From positions 1 through 64,000 of the forward strand of contig NZ_JPOI01000001.1 of the NCBI RefSeq assembly GCF_000733845.1: a stretch of DNA of 64,000 bases, in the 5' to 3' direction. Within the stretch, counting starts at the first letter, position 1. Every line of letters starts with the position of its first letter. The notes under the pieces are model-generated. The model saw only the letters and a program-made list of their open reading frames with translations. It had not been told where the DNA came from and did no database searches. This DNA comes from Geobacillus vulcani PSS1. Its GTDB lineage: Bacteria > Bacillota > Bacilli > Bacillales > Anoxybacillaceae. The position numbers were made by a program, and so were the translations under genes. Shown in pieces: positions 18,576-26,970 of this stretch.

Positions 18576-20200
18576 GCATCCAGCTCCTTTAACAGCCGAC
18601 ATAGCCTCGCTTCAAGTTCAAGCCATTTAAACGGCTTCGTCACATATTCATCCGCTCCTTGTTCAAGCGCATGCGCGATATCTCGCTCATCTTGGCGCGA
18701 TGTCAACATCATCACCTTGCAAGGCTTTCGCTCTCGACGGAGGCGGTGAAGAACCTCCAGTCCATCCATTCTCGGCATCACCCGGTCCAAAATGACAACA
18801 GAGCGCCGCCCGCTTTCATAAAGCGGCGATTCCAAAAAGGAAAGTCCGTCGTCGAACTCGTAAATCTCTGCTTCCCTCTCCTGCTCAGCAGCAAGCTTGC
18901 GGACAAGATCGGCGATCATCACCCGCACGAGTTCATCATCATCCACGATGGCCACTGACCATCGCTGTTGATCCGTTTGCGTCGGACGGACGTCCTCATC
19001 CAAACATTCCCCCTCCTCGCATGCCGCCTCTTCGATTCGATTGCCGCCGCCTCGTTTCGCCGCATACAGCGCCCTGTCGGCCACACGCAGCCAATAATCA
19101 AGCGGCTGATCCGGATCACGAAATTCAACCAAGCCGGCAGAAAACGTACAAGATAGGCGCTCGCCGTCGGCATCGATCGTTTCGGCGGCGAACTGGCGCC
19201 GCAGCCGCTCCAGCACCGCACGCGCCTCGCTTCTTGACGTTCTGGCCAGCCAAACAATAAACTCTTCGCCTCCAAAGCGAATGACCGTATCCCCTCCACG
19301 CGTATGTTGGCGCAAAAAAGCAGCCAGCTTCCGCAACACGGCATCGCCTGCCAAGTGGCCGAAGCGGTCGTTGATTTGCTTGAAATGATCCAAATCGAGC
19401 AGCGCCAAACAGCTGGGGGTGCCAGAGCGTTCAAGTTCGCTGCGCAGGCGCACGTATACTTGCGGCAAATACTTCCGATTGTATACGCCCGTCAATTCAT
19501 CAATGAGCACCAGGTCATCGATTTTTCGTTTTTTTTCCACGAGTCGGCGAACGCGAACGAACAGTTCATCTGCCGCTGGGCAGGCGATGACATCATCTGC
19601 GCCAAGCTCATACCCTTTCAATCGCCCCTCTTTTCTCTCGTCTTTGCTCACAATGACAACCGGAAGATAGGGGCGCTGTCCGGCGCGCTCAAGCAAAACC
19701 ATCAAGTCCGGATTCTCCCACTCTTCCTCCTTCACACTGACGATCATGCAATCCGGGCTGATGCGAAACATTGACGACGCCGCCTGCTCGAAGGAGGGAA
19801 TCGTCATGAAACGCCATGGCAAGGGTTGCAGCGCGCCGCAGACGTAAGCAAAAAACAGGGGGTCATTTCCACAGAGGAGAATCGTCGCTCTCGGCCCTTG
19901 ACGGTGCGAAAAGGGAATGGTGGAAGAAGCCGCTTTCCCGGCTTCATAGAAGCAGCGAAGGAGAGGAACCATTTCCATCAGCACTTCCTCCGCTGTCCAT
20001 TGCCGTTCCGTTTGGCCGTTCAACCGATGAATAAGCCGCTCCACTTCAGCAGTGATATCGCTGCGGCCAATCACCGCTGCCGTCCGGCCAACCGCATTGA
20101 AAAATTGGGCCAACTCCGCACCGGCAAGCGGCGGCCCCGCTCTCCATCGTTCGTATTGTTCATAGATGCGATCCAACAGCGAGGCGACAGATCGATCCAT
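18572..20200 (-). CDS. Diguanylate cyclase with pseudo-receiver, GGDEF and receiver domains
   Basis: A 542-residue protein. Residues 1-100 are helical and unassigned. About 104-225 is receiver-like, but the usual phospho-Asp position is Ser (CMIVSV), so it is probably a pseudo-receiver. GGDEF spans 226-390 with active-site GGEEF at 310-314 and the inhibitory RxxD (RGGD, 301-304). A full receiver is at 415-540 with acidic DDDE, phospho-Asp 472 (VILDRVMP) and Lys 522 (TKPF). It should make c-di-GMP under phosphorelay control. ATG at 20200 has AAAGGAG upstream. It is first in an operon with the HEAT protein and glycosyltransferase. No cognate kinase is adjacent. Confidence 0.88.
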   Translation of the reverse strand: MDRSVASLLDRIYEQYERWRAGPPLAGAELAQFFNAVGRTAAVIGRSDITAEVERLIHRLNGQTERQWTAEEVLMEMVPLLRCFYEAGKAASSTIPFSHRQGPRATILLCGNDPLFFAYVCGALQPLPWRFMTIPSFEQAASSMFRISPDCMIVSVKEEEWENPDLMVLLERAGQRPYLPVVIVSKDERKEGRLKGYELGADDVIACPAADELFVRVRRLVEKKRKIDDLVLIDELTGVYNRKYLPQVYVRLRSELERSGTPSCLALLDLDHFKQINDRFGHLAGDAVLRKLAAFLRQHTRGGDTVIRFGGEEFIVWLARTSRSEARAVLERLRRQFAAETIDADGERLSCTFSAGLVEFRDPDQPLDYWLRVADRALYAAKRGGGNRIEEAACEEGECLDEDVRPTQTDQQRWSVAIVDDDELVRVMIADLVRKLAAEQEREAEIYEFDDGLSFLESPLYESGRRSVVILDRVMPRMDGLEVLHRLRRERKPCKVMMLTSRQDERDIAHALEQGADEYVTKPFKWLELEARLCRLLKELDA

Positions 20201-20339
20201 ATTCCCTCTCCTTTCGATTATCGTTTCGTTTTTCCCAACCCACTCACATCCTCCTTTTTTCCTATTACTAATATAATCGATCCAAGCAAAAAACATTAAA
20301 AGAAAAAACTCGCAACACCCCACAATTTCCTAGCCGCAT

Positions 20340-20367
20340 AAAAAAAGCCGTTGCTTTTTGCAACGGC
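20340..20367 (-). terminator. Terminator after the DUF1906 gene
   Basis: Minus strand: GCCGTTGC and GCAACGGC arms (perfect 8 bp) are followed by TTTTTTT. Confidence 0.8.
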
Positions 20368-20372
20368 GTTGT

Positions 20373-21023
20373 TCAATACAAAAAATCAAGCAAGCGGCGA
20401 TCAGCCAAATTCGTGTCAACCGGGCAGACTTCTGCGTCACGCCCGTACTGCCACACCCAGACGTTCGCGTTGCAAGGCGGGGCGGCAGGCTGGTAGCGCG
20501 GCGCTTTCTGCTCCTTCGTCGTTCCCGGCCTTGGGGCCGCGCTCCAAATCACGGCCTGCACCGCCACTTGGTTGTTTCGGCTGACCGCCTCACAATAGGC
20601 GGCAGCGAACCCCCCTTTCGTTGGGTCCGCATACAGCCCCGGCCGGTACCCGGTCGGATAGAGCGTCTCCACCCAAGCAGCGATCCAAGCGGCATCCACG
20701 GCGAAAAAGTCTTCAATGTTGGCAAACAGCAGCTTATTTTTCGGAATGCCGAGCCGCCGCGCATGAAACACCGCATTGCGTGCCGCCACCTGTCCGTTCG
20801 CATAACCGACCGCTTCACGGAAGGCGTTATAAATCGGCAACACTTTCACCCCATAGTTGCGGATGCGGGCGATCTCATCGCGCGTCAATCCTTCGGACAC
20901 GTTCGGCACTTCCGACAAATAGCGGCCCCAAAATTTTGGATAGCCAAGCTCCGTCCGCACGCATTGAAACAGCTGATCCGTTACGACTTGCGCCGAATCG
21001 ACGCCCCAAATGCCTCTTGCCAT
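20373..21023 (-). CDS. DUF1906 glycoside-hydrolase-like domain protein
   Basis: A 216-residue protein made almost entirely of a DUF1906 (Rv2525c-like) TIM-barrel domain related to glycoside hydrolases. It begins MARGIWGVDSAQVVTDQLF and has RNYGVKVLPIYNAF and YRPGLYADPTKGGF blocks and the C-terminal VWVWQYGRDAE. No signal peptide is evident, so it may be cytosolic or packaged in the spore. The substrate is unknown but probably a cell-wall or spore glycan. It forms a single-gene unit with its own terminator. Confidence 0.8.
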   Translation of the reverse strand: MARGIWGVDSAQVVTDQLFQCVRTELGYPKFWGRYLSEVPNVSEGLTRDEIARIRNYGVKVLPIYNAFREAVGYANGQVAARNAVFHARRLGIPKNKLLFANIEDFFAVDAAWIAAWVETLYPTGYRPGLYADPTKGGFAAAYCEAVSRNNQVAVQAVIWSAAPRPGTTKEQKAPRYQPAAPPCNANVWVWQYGRDAEVCPVDTNLADRRLLDFLY

Positions 21024-21099
21024 CGTTTCCCCTCCTTCGCGTTCACGCTGCCGTTATGCTGTAATTATGTATATGAGGGGAACAGCCTGTTTTATACGG

Positions 21100-22092
21100 C
21101 TACTGGCGGCGCTCCCGCTCCTCCTTCGCCCAGTCGCCTTTCAACAACTGAAACCAGCCATTGCGCTTAAACCAAACGAACATCGTCATGCCGATCACCG
21201 CCATGGCCGCCAATACGACAAAGTAGCCATATTTCCAATGCAGTTCAGGCATATAATCAAAGTTCATCCCATAAATGCCGGCAATAAAGGAGAGCGGCAT
21301 GAAAATCGTCGTAATGGCGGTAAACGTCATCATAATGTTGTTCATTCGATTCGAGTTGAGCGATAAATAGCTGTCACGGATATCCGCGGTAATTTCCCGA
21401 TTCGTCTCAATCATTTCCGACAGCTTCAACAAATGATCGTAAATATCATGGAAATACAACTGCCGCTCTTTCATGCGCTGCAGCCGGTCGGAGTGGATAA
21501 TGCGGTACAATAAGTCGCGCATCGGCACAATCGTCCGGCGCAATTTCGATAAATCGCCGCGAATGTCAAACACTTTTTCAATGATGTCATGAATCGGTTC
21601 GTTGTTCGTATTCTCCTCTAAATCGTTCAGCACGTCTTCAATATGGTAAAGCGGTGGGAAATAATCATCCACAAGCTTGTCGATCAACCGGTACATGACG
21701 TGAAACGGCCCCTGCTGAACATCTTCCTCATGTTTGAGCCGCTCCCACACCTCATCGACCGCGTGAATGGCCGACTTATGAAACGAAACGATGAAGTTTT
21801 GCCCGACAAACAAATCGACTTCCTCAGCCTCCAGCGTCATCCCGGCAATCGCATGAAGAACGACAAACAAGTAGCGGTCGTAAAAATCAAGCTTCGGCCG
21901 TTGTACATATTCAAGACAGTCTTCAATCGCCAGTGGGTGAAAACGGAAAAAGGAGGCGAGCAACGCCGATTCCTCATCCGTCGGCTCATGAAAGTCAACC
22001 CAATACCATGAGATGTCCGGGCTGTTGACCATCGTTAAGTCAACATCATACAAAATCTCAAATTCTTTTGTCACAACACATGTGCGAATCAT
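21100..22092 (-). CDS. corA: CorA-family magnesium/divalent cation transporter
   Basis: A 330-residue CorA channel. It has a large N-terminal cytosolic domain (about 1-265) and two C-terminal membrane helices, the first ending in the signature YGMNF in AGIYGMNFDYMPELHWKYG. It is closer to the short CorA/YfjQ-like forms of bacilli. The start is uncertain: ATG at 22092 and 22098 and GTG at 22101 are in frame. 22092 is chosen because GGGTG lies 9 bases upstream. It is monocistronic. Confidence 0.88.
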   Translation of the reverse strand: MIRTCVVTKEFEILYDVDLTMVNSPDISWYWVDFHEPTDEESALLASFFRFHPLAIEDCLEYVQRPKLDFYDRYLFVVLHAIAGMTLEAEEVDLFVGQNFIVSFHKSAIHAVDEVWERLKHEEDVQQGPFHVMYRLIDKLVDDYFPPLYHIEDVLNDLEENTNNEPIHDIIEKVFDIRGDLSKLRRTIVPMRDLLYRIIHSDRLQRMKERQLYFHDIYDHLLKLSEMIETNREITADIRDSYLSLNSNRMNNIMMTFTAITTIFMPLSFIAGIYGMNFDYMPELHWKYGYFVVLAAMAVIGMTMFVWFKRNGWFQLLKGDWAKEERERRQ

Positions 22093-22288
22093 CGCCATCA
22101 CCCTGCCATTTTTTCTCCTCTTATCATAACCGAAAACCTGTTAATTCCCAACAAAAAACGGGTATAAAAATCATGTAGAGAAAAAATTGACAAAAAATAT
22201 TTATCTAAATTTTCTTTACATTGGCATCAAAAACGACGATAATATAAGAAAGGGAACTGTTTCGTTCCCATATGGGAGGGACTGAATC

Positions 22289-22516
22289 ATGTACGAAAAA
22301 CAATACCCGAATGAAGGCGCCGTTTTGTTCAACCAGCCGGAAGAAAAAAGCAGCTACGGACCGATGGCCGAACAAGTGCTGAAAGAAGCGATCTTCCAGT
22401 TTCAAAGAAAAAAACTGATGGAACAGATCGATGAAGCGCTCGCCTCGGGCAACAAGCCGTTGTTTTTCACGCTTTCCGCCCAATATAACGACCTGTTGAA
22501 AAAATACGGCGCGTAA
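22289..22516 (+). CDS. IDEAL-domain protein
   Basis: A 75-residue protein carrying the IDEAL motif literally (QIDEALASGNKPLFFTLSA, residues 45-63). The IDEAL domain is a short helical element found in ComK, YpiB and YozD of bacilli and mediates protein interaction or proteolytic control. The role of this small stand-alone protein is unknown. ATG at 22289 follows GGGAGGG. A terminator lies at 22561. Confidence 0.8.
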   Translation: MYEKQYPNEGAVLFNQPEEKSSYGPMAEQVLKEAIFQFQRKKLMEQIDEALASGNKPLFFTLSAQYNDLLKKYGA

Positions 22517-22560
22517 AAGGAGCGAACGAAGTTGGAAAGTGAATCGTCAATGACCAAGTG

Positions 22561-22612
22561 AGCCCCATTTCCGTTTGAGGGAATCATGTAGACGGAAAGG
22601 GGCTTATTTTTG
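22561..22612 (+). terminator. Terminator upstream of patA
   Basis: AGCCCCATTTCCGT pairs with ACGGAAAGGGGCT (one bulge), followed by TATTTTTG. It separates the IDEAL gene from patA. Confidence 0.75.
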
Positions 22613-22672
22613 TTTTTTCGTTTTCCCCGCCAATGGTACAATAGAAACAAAAAAAAGAAAGGTGGACCACTG

Positions 22673-23830
22673 GTGAAACACCTCATTCAACCACGTGTTC
22701 AATCCATTCAGCTATCAGGCATCCGCCAATTTTTCAATCTTGTCGCCGACCGGCCGGGACTTGTTTCCTTGACGATCGGCCAGCCTGACTTCCCAACGCC
22801 CGATCATGTCAAAGCAGCCGCTCAGGAAGCGATTGCCGCCGATTTCACGACGTATACAGCGAACGCCGGGCTGCTTGAACTGCGCCAAGCAGCTTGCCAA
22901 TTCGTCGCTGACAAGTACGGCCTCCGCTACACGCCGGACGAAGTCATCGCCACCGTCGGCGCCAGCCAGGCGCTTGATATCGTGTTTCGCACGATTTTAG
23001 AGGAAGGAACGGAAGTGCTCCTTCCCGCGCCCGTCTATCCCGGCTATGAACCGCTCATCCGCTTGTGCGGGGCAAAACCGGTGTACATCGACACAAGGCC
23101 AAACGGTTTCCGTCTGTCGGCTGAGCTCATTGCGCCTTATTTGACGGAAAAGACGCGCTGCGTGATTCTTCCTTATCCATCCAACCCAACTGGGACGGCG
23201 CTGTCGTCTGAAGAGCTGGCCCGTATCGCTTCGCTCTTGAAAGGGCGGCCGATTTGGATCGTTTCCGATGAAATTTATAGCGAACTCGTTTATCGCGGAC
23301 GTCATCGCTCGATCGCCGAATGGCTGCCGGAGCAGACGATCGTCATCAACGGCTTAAGCAAGTCGCACTCCATGACCGGTTGGCGCATCGGGTTTGTCTT
23401 CGCTCCGGCGTTCGCCATTGAACAAATGGTAAAAGTGCACCAGTACAGCGTCTCGTGCACATCATCGATCAGCCAAAAAGCAGCGGTCGAGGCGTTGACC
23501 GCCGGCAAAAACGATGCCGAGGTAATGCGCGCCGCCTATGCTGAGCGGCTTGAGTATGCCTACGGTCGTCTCACCGCCATGGGGCTGCCGGTTGAGAAGC
23601 CGGATGGGGCGTTTTATTTGTTTCCGTCGATTGCCGCCTTTGGCATGTCTTCGTTCGATTTTGCCCTCGATGTCGTCGAAAACGCCGGCGTCGCCCTCGT
23701 TCCCGGCAGCGCCTTTTCCGAATACGGTGAAGGCCACGTCCGACTGTCATACGCTTATTCGCTCGATGTGCTCAAAGAAGGGCTCGACCGGCTCGAGCGA
23801 TATATCCAAGTGAAGCGCCGCAAATCGTAA
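22673..23830 (+). CDS. patA: Class I/II aminotransferase PatA (N-acetyl-LL-diaminopimelate aminotransferase)
   Basis: A 385-residue PLP enzyme. In B. subtilis PatA transaminates the N-acetylated intermediate between DapH and DapL, both encoded in this window. Motifs are SLTIGQPDFPTPDHV, YPSNPTGTALS, VSDEIYSEL and the PLP lysine in NGLSKSHSMTGWRIGF. Start GTG at 22673 is chosen for AAAGGTGG upstream; a longer frame from 22610 runs through the promoter/terminator region and is unlikely. Other aromatic aminotransferases are alternatives, but identity of context and motifs favours PatA. Confidence 0.88.
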   Translation: MKHLIQPRVQSIQLSGIRQFFNLVADRPGLVSLTIGQPDFPTPDHVKAAAQEAIAADFTTYTANAGLLELRQAACQFVADKYGLRYTPDEVIATVGASQALDIVFRTILEEGTEVLLPAPVYPGYEPLIRLCGAKPVYIDTRPNGFRLSAELIAPYLTEKTRCVILPYPSNPTGTALSSEELARIASLLKGRPIWIVSDEIYSELVYRGRHRSIAEWLPEQTIVINGLSKSHSMTGWRIGFVFAPAFAIEQMVKVHQYSVSCTSSISQKAAVEALTAGKNDAEVMRAAYAERLEYAYGRLTAMGLPVEKPDGAFYLFPSIAAFGMSSFDFALDVVENAGVALVPGSAFSEYGEGHVRLSYAYSLDVLKEGLDRLERYIQVKRRKS

Positions 23831-23839
23831 CGGTTTTCA

Positions 23840-24000
23840 AAAATGTACCAGTGTAGGCCGCCATGCCCCATGAGAAAAAGCTGCTTTTCTTTCGACTTTT
23901 GTTCACTATTGGCTTTAGGAGAATAGACAAAAAAAGGGCTGACCCAAAAGGTCGTCTTCCTTTCAGACATACACAACATATAGTATGAAACAAGAAGTTG
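23840..24000. other. Intergenic region between patA and the quinone oxidoreductase gene
   Basis: Contains an A run and GGGCTGACCCAAAAGG text at 23936-23951, which resembles an IS end but has no partner repeat. No gene is seen. Confidence 0.3.
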
Positions 24001-24020
24001 ATGCGTATATATAGTAATGA

Positions 24021-24055
24021 AAGAGGGTGTCCCGATCCTTTTGGGACACCCTCTT
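24021..24055. terminator. Bidirectional terminator between patA and the acyl-CoA block
   Basis: GAGGGTGTCCC and GGGACACCCTC are perfect 11-bp arms around GATCCTTTT. The two genes are convergent. Confidence 0.7.
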
Positions 24056-24061
24056 CGTTCC

Positions 24062-25036
24062 TTATGGCACAAGCAGCAGCTTGCCGTGCGTTTTCCGCCC
24101 TTGCAACAGCCGATGCACTTCAGAAGCCTGCTCAAGCGGGTAGATGCCTCCGATCGTCAGCTTCAAGCTTCCGTCCTGCACCCAGGCAAGCAGATCGCGC
24201 AAACTTTGGGTATACAACTCCCACTTCCGCATGATTTGCGGCAAGAAAAAGCCGATCACCGACCAGTTTTTCGCCATCAACCGGACCGGATTGAGACGCG
24301 TCATCTCTCCGCTCGCCGCCCCGTATACGACGAGGCGGCCGAACGGAGCGAGGCAATCGAGCGTCTGATGAAAGACATCGCCGCCCGCCATTTCCAAAGC
24401 GACATCGACGCCGCGTCCACCGGTCGCCTCCATCACGTCCGCAGCCCAGCTGTTTTTTGTATAATCAATGGTGACATCAGCGCCAAGCTGTTGGGCGAGC
24501 GCCCGTTTTTCCTCCGTACTTGCCGTGGCGATGACCGTTTTGGCGCCGAACCGTTTCGCCAGTTGGACGGCAATCGTCCCAACGCCGCCGGCGGCGGCGT
24601 GAACGAGTACGGTTTCTCCTTCCTCTAAGCGGCCCATCGTTTTGAGAATATGGTAGGCGCTCAGTCCTTGCACCGGCAAAGCCGCCGCCTGCCGAGCATC
24701 CATGCCATCCGGAAGCAGCACGACCGCCCGCTCGTCGACAGCGACAAACTCGGCGTAGCCCCCAGACTCAATCAAGGCGACGACGCGCTGCCCTGGACGG
24801 ACCGTTTGCACCTCCGGACCAACTTCACGGACAACGCCGGCCACCTCCGTCCCAGGTATGAATGGAAGCGGCGTCGGCACCACGTAGCGCCCTTCCCTCC
24901 GGGCTGTATCCGCATAGTTGACACCGATCGCTTCGGCTTCGATCAATACTTGCCGCCCCGTGGGCTTCGGACGTTCTCCTTCGCAAACACGCAAGACATC
25001 CGGTCCTCCGTATTCAACGAATTGGACATATTTCAT
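24062..25036 (-). CDS. Zinc-less quinone/enoyl oxidoreductase (MDR family)
   Basis: A 324-residue NADPH quinone oxidoreductase-like member of the medium-chain dehydrogenase/reductase family. The GroES-like N-terminal half contains GVNYADTARREGRY, and the Rossmann half contains HAAAGGVGTIAVQLAKRFG (about 145-163). There are no catalytic zinc ligands. It probably reduces a quinone or an alpha,beta-unsaturated carbonyl/CoA compound. Its ATG overlaps the upstream stop (ATGA), so it is coupled to the ComB-like gene. As the last gene of the kinase/phosphatase operon it may handle an enoyl intermediate; this is inference. Confidence 0.85.
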   Translation of the reverse strand: MKYVQFVEYGGPDVLRVCEGERPKPTGRQVLIEAEAIGVNYADTARREGRYVVPTPLPFIPGTEVAGVVREVGPEVQTVRPGQRVVALIESGGYAEFVAVDERAVVLLPDGMDARQAAALPVQGLSAYHILKTMGRLEEGETVLVHAAAGGVGTIAVQLAKRFGAKTVIATASTEEKRALAQQLGADVTIDYTKNSWAADVMEATGGRGVDVALEMAGGDVFHQTLDCLAPFGRLVVYGAASGEMTRLNPVRLMAKNWSVIGFFLPQIMRKWELYTQSLRDLLAWVQDGSLKLTIGGIYPLEQASEVHRLLQGRKTHGKLLLVP

Positions 25037-25815
25037 GGCGATATCCCCTCCTTCGTTACTTCCGTTGACGCTATATCGCGCAGTTCCAGGCCGAACAGCC
25101 CCCGTTCAAGTTTTGGAACGGAAGAAAGCGCTCCGTGCCGGTTAATGTAATCCATTTCTGACTCCAAACCGTACGCCGCCATCCAACGGCCGACGCGCGA
25201 GGCGAACAATACTTCTTTCGCCTTTTTTTCCCCCGAATATTGCCGGTAAAAGAGCCATGCGGCCATCGCGCTGTCGGACAGCTTGGCCGCATCGACCCCT
25301 TGCTCGACGAGGCAATGCACGAAATAGCCGGCGCCATAAAAATCTTCGAGGCAAAAACGACCCGACGAGCCGGAGCAGATGGCAATAATCGTTTTGTCGC
25401 GATGCCATCGGCAAATATGCTCGCTGACCGCCGGGCTGTTCAGCAAGCTCGCCGTGTATACCGCGCTCGCCGACTGGGCTTTGCGAACCGCCACCGTGCC
25501 ATTGGTCGTCGACAACACGACCGTTTTCCCCGGGCAGACGGTTTGCAAAAACAGCGGCGCCGGGGGATGGAAGCCATCGATCGTCCGTCCCTCCCGTTCA
25601 CCGACGAGCTCATAACTTTTCTCGGGCAAGTGAATCGCGACCGCCTTCGCCTCCTCGGCGTCGCGCACCGGGATCACCGAACGAGCGCCGGCCGAAAGCG
25701 CTGCTGCAATCGATGAGGTGGCAAGCAAAATGTCGAACACAACGGCAACCTTCCCATCAGCGAGCGCCGTCTCATCAATGTCTTCTTTGCGCAGCACGAC
25801 ATGCACGTTTGTCAT
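25033..25815 (-). CDS. 2-phosphosulfolactate phosphatase family protein (ComB-like)
   Basis: A 260-residue protein of the ComB family, magnesium-dependent phosphatases whose founding member removes phosphate from 2-phosphosulfolactate in coenzyme M synthesis. The family N-terminus VFDILLATSSIAAALSAGARSV and the block VLSTTNGTVAVRKAQSASAVY are clear. Coenzyme M is not expected in bacilli, so the true substrate is likely another phosphorylated hydroxyacid. ATG at 25815 follows GTGAGG. It sits between an APH-type kinase and a quinone oxidoreductase and overlaps the latter by 4 bp. Confidence 0.8.
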   Translation of the reverse strand: MTNVHVVLRKEDIDETALADGKVAVVFDILLATSSIAAALSAGARSVIPVRDAEEAKAVAIHLPEKSYELVGEREGRTIDGFHPPAPLFLQTVCPGKTVVLSTTNGTVAVRKAQSASAVYTASLLNSPAVSEHICRWHRDKTIIAICSGSSGRFCLEDFYGAGYFVHCLVEQGVDAAKLSDSAMAAWLFYRQYSGEKKAKEVLFASRVGRWMAAYGLESEMDYINRHGALSSVPKLERGLFGLELRDIASTEVTKEGISP

Positions 25816-25824
25816 CACGCTGCC

Positions 25825-26883
25825 TCACCGTCCTGTCGCCAGCTGCCATGCATGCTCAATGAGCGCTTCAACAAACTGGCCAAAATGGCGAAACCGATCA
25901 TCGTTCGTCTGTCCGCGGCGGTAGCGGTAATAAATTTGCTGGCAAATGACCGCTAATTTAAAGTAGGCAAACGTTAAATACACGTGCATATCGGATACAT
26001 CACGGCCGCTTTTTTTGGCATATGCCTCAATAAACTGCTCGCGCGTATAAAAACCGGGACGGACGGTGACCGGCGCGCGGCCAAATCCATTTTTCACAAG
26101 CGGCGGATCATCTTCTTCAATCCAATAACTCATCGCCACCGCCAAATCGGCCAGCGGATCGCCGACGGTCGACATTTCCCAGTCAAACAAACCGACCATT
26201 TTCGTTACGTCATCTTTGGCAAACAAAGCGTTGTTCAGCTTAAAGTCATAATGAATCACCGTTGCTTCGCGCTGCGGGGGGATGTGGGAAGCGAGCCACT
26301 TCATCAGCGCCTCCGCTTCCGGGATGTCATCCGTCTTCGCCCGCTCATAGCGCTGGATCCATCCATGCACTTGCCGTTCCATAAACCCATCCGGCTTCAC
26401 CATCTGCACAAGGCGCGTTTGGGTATAGTCGATTTGGTGGATGTGGACAAGCGTCTCGACCATCGTCTCGGAAATGCCGCGGCAAACTTCCTCCGTCGGA
26501 GTGATGCCGTCGGGAAAATCGCTGTCAATGACGACGCCATGCCGCCGCTCCATCACGAAAAACGGGCTGCCGATCACCGATTCGTCCTCGCAAAAATACA
26601 ACGGTTTCGGGGCGAGTGGAAACAGCGGATAGATCTCCGAAAGCCACGTGCTCTCCCGCTTCATATCATGCGCTTTCGGCGGCACCGGGCCAAACGGCGG
26701 CCGGCGCAGCACCGCTTCCCACTCCCCGCAGCGCAACAAATACGTCAAATTCGACCGCCCAGCAGAAAATTGCTGAATCTCCAACTCCCCATCCGGCATG
26801 TCCGGGAGCACTGAGCGCAAAAACGCGGCCAATTTTCCAGCCGGCAGTTCTTCCCCTTTGCGCACCGGAATAATCGCTGTCAT
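25825..26883 (-). CDS. Phosphotransferase family protein (ACAD10/11- and LvaA-type kinase)
   Basis: A 352-residue APH/choline-kinase fold protein. The Brenner motif HYDFKLNN is at 211-218 and the metal-binding DWE (GLFDWEM) at 234-236. The N-terminus GGRSNL-like QFSAGRSNLTYLLR matches the family fused to acyl-CoA dehydrogenase in animal ACAD10/11 and the stand-alone LvaA of Pseudomonas, which phosphorylate 4-hydroxyacyl-CoA. An ACAD, an SDR and an acyl-CoA synthetase lie upstream, so this substrate type is the best guess. ATG at 26883 has AAAGGGAGAG upstream. Confidence 0.82.
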   Translation of the reverse strand: MTAIIPVRKGEELPAGKLAAFLRSVLPDMPDGELEIQQFSAGRSNLTYLLRCGEWEAVLRRPPFGPVPPKAHDMKRESTWLSEIYPLFPLAPKPLYFCEDESVIGSPFFVMERRHGVVIDSDFPDGITPTEEVCRGISETMVETLVHIHQIDYTQTRLVQMVKPDGFMERQVHGWIQRYERAKTDDIPEAEALMKWLASHIPPQREATVIHYDFKLNNALFAKDDVTKMVGLFDWEMSTVGDPLADLAVAMSYWIEEDDPPLVKNGFGRAPVTVRPGFYTREQFIEAYAKKSGRDVSDMHVYLTFAYFKLAVICQQIYYRYRRGQTNDDRFRHFGQFVEALIEHAWQLATGR

Positions 26884-26970
26884 CTCTCCCTTTCCCCCTT
26901 CGTCAACCAATCTCATCGCCCTATGCTGTCTTGCCATAGCATCCATCGGCTAGGATGGATGGGCTCTTGT

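Noticed and set aside
22610..22672. N-terminal extension of PatA
   Set aside because: It runs through the terminator/promoter region; GTG at 22673 has a ribosome site and family-like N-terminus.
23936..23951. GGGCTGACCCAAAAGG as an insertion sequence end
   Set aside because: Only one copy, no partner inverted repeat or target duplication found.
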